Positions 60,824-64,000 of a stretch of DNA of 64,000 nucleotides are shown piece by piece. The notes below the pieces were generated by a model. It did no database searches, was not told the DNA's origin, and saw only the letters and a program-made list of their open reading frames with translations. Within the stretch, counting starts at the first letter, position 1; each line of letters opens with the position of its first letter. The stretch lies in assembly GCA_028284345.1 (NCBI GenBank), contig JANQRY010000003.1:558001-622000 (forward strand). The letters are read 5' to 3'. Position numbers and translations under genes: made by a program. The stretch comes from Hyphococcus sp. GTDB taxonomy: Bacteria > Pseudomonadota > Alphaproteobacteria > Caulobacterales > Parvularculaceae.

Positions 60824-63154
60824 TTGACCGAAACGCCCGACGATAAGGACGAAAACGCGGGGAAAGCCGTCATTGGGGATAATGGCGACCAGCGCGGCCG
60901 CGTCCGCTTCAAGGGCATTGTGGAGTCGGACCATGTTCGGGACGAGTATGGCGTCTTAACGATTGGTCACGATGCGCGCCGCTGGACCGCCATGAGCCGG
61001 CAGGTCTGGCAGGCGAGCCGGCTTGTTGCGCTGTTTGTCTTTTTCTCCTTCGTGATCGGTCCGCCGCTCGGCAATTACCTGGCGCATCAGCAGATTTACG
61101 GGTCCGCCGACGGCTGGAACCCCTTGAGCGCCTACGGCACGGAAACCATTCTCTTCGCCTTCATCGTGCCGGTCCTCGTGCTCGTGATCGGCTATGCGGT
61201 GTCGCGCATGGCGACGATGATGAACGCCGCGGAATCAATCGCCTTCGCGGCCCAGCAATATGTGACGCCGGACGTCACCGCCGCCCATAACGCCGACGCC
61301 GTCGGCGAAGTGGTGCGCGGTCACATGGTTGCGCTCAATGAAGGGCTCGACGGGGCGCTGACGCGGCTGGCCTCGGTCGAGGCGATGATCCGCCAGCATG
61401 TTGAAGCCATCGAGATCGCCGGCGAGGCCATCGAACATAAAGCCACCGGCGCCGTTGCGCGCGTCGCCGACGAACGCTCGCGGCTGATGGAACTGACCGA
61501 GAGCCTCAACACCCATGCGGATTCCTTCGCCGCCGCCATCGCGGAGCGGGCCAAGACCTCCATCGAATCCCTGCAATCGGCGGACAAAGTTTCAAGTCGC
61601 GCGGAACAGGATTTTCAGGAGCGGCTCGGCAATCTTGAAGCAGCCGCGGGCCGCGCCGTCGCCAGTTTTGAATCCCTGCGCTCGGCGCTGCAGGAATCGT
61701 CGTCAAACTTCACCGCCTCCGTTTCGACCATCGACGAAGCGGCGCGCCAGACGGAAACGGCGACCAAGCGCGCGGACGCCGCCGCCAACGCCGCTGCGGA
61801 ATCGGCCGCGCGCAACGCCGCCAATGTGGCCGCATCGACGCAACACGCCTTCGACAACAGCCGCAAGGCCGCGGACGAAGCGATTGCGGCGGCGATGAAA
61901 GACGCCGAACGCATCGCCGACACCGCCATCAGCGCCGCGGCGGAACAGACCACGCGCGTCAAAGACGAGGCGACAAAAGCCGTGAGCGACATGTCGGCGA
62001 AAACAGGGGAAGCCGTGAAAGCGGCGAGCGCCGATGCGGAAAAAGCGGCGAAGGCCGCGGCGGATGTTTCCGACGCCGCGCGACAGGCCGCAGACGTCGC
62101 CCAGAAAGCCTCGCAGGACGTCGCCGCCGCCAGCGAGGCCGCGCGCAAGCATTCGGAAGACGCGCTCAACTATTCGCAAAGCGCCGCGGAAAAAATCGCC
62201 GACCGCAACAAGGCCCTCGCCGACGCCCGCGCCGCCCTTGAGAAAGAAAATCAGCGGCTGGAAAACCTGATCGACGAACAGCGCCAGCGCGCGGACCGGC
62301 TCGCCGACGCCATCGCCTCGCAAACCGACCGCCTGACCAAGCTCGCCGAGGCGCAACTGCGCGAGCAGGAGACCGCCGCCCGTCTCGCCGAGGCCCATAA
62401 CGAAGCGCAGGCGCGCGCCGCGGAAGAGGCCAACCGCATCCGCAAGGCGGCCGATGACATGAAGGCGCGGGAAGCGGAAAAAGAAAAAGCGCCGGCGCCC
62501 GCCGCCAAACCGACACAACCCGCCAAGGCCGAGCCCGCCGCCAACGGCGCCGGCGCGGCGCGCCTTGACGAACTCGCCCGCGACATCGCCGAACGCCGGC
62601 CGCGCAAACGCAAGGGCCGCGCAAATCAGTCAACGCCGGAACGGGCGGGCGCAGCCGCCCACGCCAAAGCGGCGGGCGAAGCGAAGTCCCGCCGGGACGT
62701 TTCCTGGCGGGAAATTCTCGACGCCGCCGACGACGCCGAACCGCTGGAACTGAACAAACCCACGCCCAAAAAACCGGCCGAGAAGCGCGACGCGGCGGAC
62801 GACGCCATCCGCATCATCGCCAACCTCCAGGCGTTCACCTGCGATCTCGAAACGCGCCTTTACGGCGATCCACCGCCGGCGTTGCAGGAACGCTATGAGC
62901 GGGGCGACCGCAATGTCTTCGCCAATCGGCTCCTGCGCCTCAACGAAGCCGACGTCAAACGCCGCATCCGCTCAGAGTCGGCCCGCGACCGCGACTTTGA
63001 ACGCAACGTGCAGGATTTCCTGCAAAGCTTCGAAAGACTGCTGGAAGACGCAACGACATCGGAAACGGCGGACGAAGAACTCGAAGAGTACCTCTCCTCG
63101 CCGCTCGGCCGGGTCTATCTCCTGATCGGCGCGACGGTGGGGTATTTTGCCTAA
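60824..63154 (+). CDS. Long coiled-coil inner-membrane protein, TipN-like
   Basis: The 776-residue protein has two membrane helices (about residues 67-85 and 109-126), a long alanine- and glutamate-rich coiled coil (about 150-530), a basic proline-rich linker and a conserved-looking C-terminal domain with L-Y-G-D-P-P-P-A-L, Y-E-R-G-D-R-N-V-F and Y-L-S-S-P-L-G-R-V-Y-L-L-I-G. This plan, two N-terminal helices plus a long coiled coil, is that of the Caulobacter polarity factor TipN. The TTG at 60824 is chosen as start because GGAGAAGG precedes it; an ATG at 60791 has no ribosome site. TipN identity is an inference. Confidence 0.6.
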   Translation: MTETPDDKDENAGKAVIGDNGDQRGRVRFKGIVESDHVRDEYGVLTIGHDARRWTAMSRQVWQASRLVALFVFFSFVIGPPLGNYLAHQQIYGSADGWNPLSAYGTETILFAFIVPVLVLVIGYAVSRMATMMNAAESIAFAAQQYVTPDVTAAHNADAVGEVVRGHMVALNEGLDGALTRLASVEAMIRQHVEAIEIAGEAIEHKATGAVARVADERSRLMELTESLNTHADSFAAAIAERAKTSIESLQSADKVSSRAEQDFQERLGNLEAAAGRAVASFESLRSALQESSSNFTASVSTIDEAARQTETATKRADAAANAAAESAARNAANVAASTQHAFDNSRKAADEAIAAAMKDAERIADTAISAAAEQTTRVKDEATKAVSDMSAKTGEAVKAASADAEKAAKAAADVSDAARQAADVAQKASQDVAAASEAARKHSEDALNYSQSAAEKIADRNKALADARAALEKENQRLENLIDEQRQRADRLADAIASQTDRLTKLAEAQLREQETAARLAEAHNEAQARAAEEANRIRKAADDMKAREAEKEKAPAPAAKPTQPAKAEPAANGAGAARLDELARDIAERRPRKRKGRANQSTPERAGAAAHAKAAGEAKSRRDVSWREILDAADDAEPLELNKPTPKKPAEKRDAADDAIRIIANLQAFTCDLETRLYGDPPPALQERYERGDRNVFANRLLRLNEADVKRRIRSESARDRDFERNVQDFLQSFERLLEDATTSETADEELEEYLSSPLGRVYLLIGATVGYFA

Positions 63155-63164
63155 CTCATCCGTA

Positions 63165-63785
63165 TCAGGATGAAGTGCCGGCCGCCCCGCCCCGTTCGAA
63201 CGTCCAGTTGACGACATCGGCGACCACTGTTTTCAGGGCCGTGTCGAAGGCGGCGGCGACGTCGTCGCCGGACTGGCTGCGCGCAGGCGCCGCGGCGCTG
63301 AACGCTTTTGCGGCGAAGACTTTGGAACGGCCGTTTGTGAGGCGGACATAGACGTCGACGCGCGCGGCGCGTTTTCCGCCCGCGACGTCGAGATCGAGCC
63401 GGCGGATGTCGGTCTGGAGGGCCAGGTCGCTGAGGCCGATGTCGGCGCGATTGCCGACGGCAAGGATGCGGCCTGAATCTTCAAACGCCTGGATCATCGC
63501 CATTTGCACGACAACCGGCGCGCGGCTCGCCCATTCCCCGTCACCGAAATATTCGATGCGTCCGGGCGCCGGCGATACGGCGATTTTGGTCGTATCATAG
63601 GCGCGGGACGCGCCGGGGTTTTCAACGATCAGCGACCAGTCGACATTTGCGCCGGCGACGGCGCCCGCGTCGACAAAGCCGATCAGGTACCGGGGTTTCG
63701 GCGGGCTGGTTGCAAGGATGTCAGAAACGCAGCCCGACGCCGCAAAGGCAAAGCCGATCATCGCAAGGCGTAATGCGTGCTTCAT
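63165..63785 (-). CDS. ABC-type transport auxiliary lipoprotein (PqiC-like)
   Basis: The 206-residue lipoprotein has a signal with A-S-G-C (cysteine at residue 19), then P-P-K-P-R-Y-L-I-G, a strand-rich domain and V-V-A-D-V-V-N-W near the end. It fits the ABC_trans_aux family that works with MCE proteins in lipid transport between the membranes. Its ATG overlaps the stop of the upstream MCE gene as TGATG, as expected for one operon. Confidence 0.8.
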   Translation of the reverse strand: MKHALRLAMIGFAFAASGCVSDILATSPPKPRYLIGFVDAGAVAGANVDWSLIVENPGASRAYDTTKIAVSPAPGRIEYFGDGEWASRAPVVVQMAMIQAFEDSGRILAVGNRADIGLSDLALQTDIRRLDLDVAGGKRAARVDVYVRLTNGRSKVFAAKAFSAAAPARSQSGDDVAAAFDTALKTVVADVVNWTFERGGAAGTSS

Positions 63786-64000
63786 CAGTTTGCCTCCGCA
63801 TCATATTCAGGCGTCGCTTCGCCAAGGAAAAACGCCTTCGGATCGCGCTCGATTTCGCGCAACATATAATCGAGGCTGCGCATGAGCTGGCGCGCTTCGG
63901 CGAGCGCCGGCGCCACCTGGCCGAGACCCTGATCGGTGAAGTACCGGAACGACTCGCGGTTCTCGCTCACCAGCGCTTCGGTTTCCGCAATCAGCGTTCT
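63785..64000 (-). CDS. C-terminal part of an MCE/MlaD-family protein (cut by window edge)
   Basis: The frame is open through the right edge. The visible 71 residues read as a helical tail: E-T-E-A-L-V-S-E-N-R, T-D-Q-G-L-G-Q-V-A-P-A-L-A-E-A-R, then I-E-R-D-P-K-A-F-F-L-G and an acidic end. The R-D-P-x-x-F-F-L-G element is typical of the C-terminus of MCE-domain proteins of ABC lipid importers. The lipoprotein gene follows at once, which supports the call. The start is outside the window. Confidence 0.65.
   Translation of the reverse strand, partial: RTLIAETEALVSENRESFRYFTDQGLGQVAPALAEARQLMRSLDYMLREIERDPKAFFLGEATPEYDAEAN

Overview
The window reads as a chromosomal segment of a GC-rich alphaproteobacterium. 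The evidence is the block aroQ-accB-accC-aat-DUF2155-mlaD-NDUFA12 (46-51 kb), the lipid A genes, a class II (B12-dependent) ribonucleotide reductase as the only RNR in view, a TipN-like polarity protein, and typical alphaproteobacterial small families (DUF2093, DUF4170). A marine lineage near Parvularculales/Hyphomonadales is my inference only. No rRNA, tRNA, CRISPR array, IS element or integrase is visible. Genes are dense, on both strands, and many are joined by 4-base ATGA or TGATG overlaps.

Layout. 0-4.3 kb: surface-polysaccharide genes (a likely glycosyltransferase cut by the left edge, a BioF2-like acyltransferase, an O-antigen-polymerase-like membrane protein, an acyltransferase-3). 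4.5-5.7 kb: a CPA1 cation/proton antiporter. 5.7-12.5 kb: the most unusual region. A compact five-gene minus-strand operon carries two Rieske fusions (ferric-reductase-like membrane protein + Rieske, and Rieske + FMN glutamate-synthase domain), two tiny membrane proteins and a membrane-anchored cysteine-motif protein. Facing it is a third Rieske fusion, to a ThDP enzyme, followed by a frameshifted nitroreductase. 12.5-15.2 kb: prfC and a P-loop ATPase. 15.2-18.8 kb: a TetR-HlyD-ABC-permease efflux operon with a clear operator. 18.9-20.6 kb: an exported Acg-like nitroreductase with its MarR regulator. 20.6-24.6 kb: an alpha/beta hydrolase, a DegT aminotransferase and a GMC oxidoreductase. 24.7-25.0 kb: a small secreted protein built from 11-residue repeats. 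25-30 kb: ubiD, small proteins, a GST, pmbA and DUF4170. 30-32.4 kb: sterol-desaturase-like enzyme with TetR, and a phosphatase.

32.4-38.3 kb is the lipid A/KDO module (msbA, DUF374, waaA, lpxK, lpxL-like). 38.3-40.7 kb holds a Kazal lipoprotein, bfr, bfd with a Fur-like box, an M23 peptidase and DUF2093. 41-44.4 kb holds clpB with a clear sigma-32-type promoter and an EF-hand protein. 44.6-51 kb holds thiG-thiS, aroQ, accBC, aat, DUF2155, mlaD and NDUFA12. 51-54.8 kb is nrdJ with a NrdR-like box. 54.9-64 kb holds a pentapeptide-repeat protein, a transglycosylase-like protein, thiO, a holin-like protein of phage/GTA type, a degenerate antiporter-like protein, a protein kinase, a TipN-like coiled-coil protein and the end of an MCE/Mla-type lipid transport operon cut by the right edge.

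Together the window is mostly envelope biogenesis (EPS, lipid A, lipid transport, polarity) with core metabolism. The 5.7-12.5 kb redox cluster is the best candidate for an undescribed system: three different catalytic modules that each carry a Rieske [2Fe-2S] domain.
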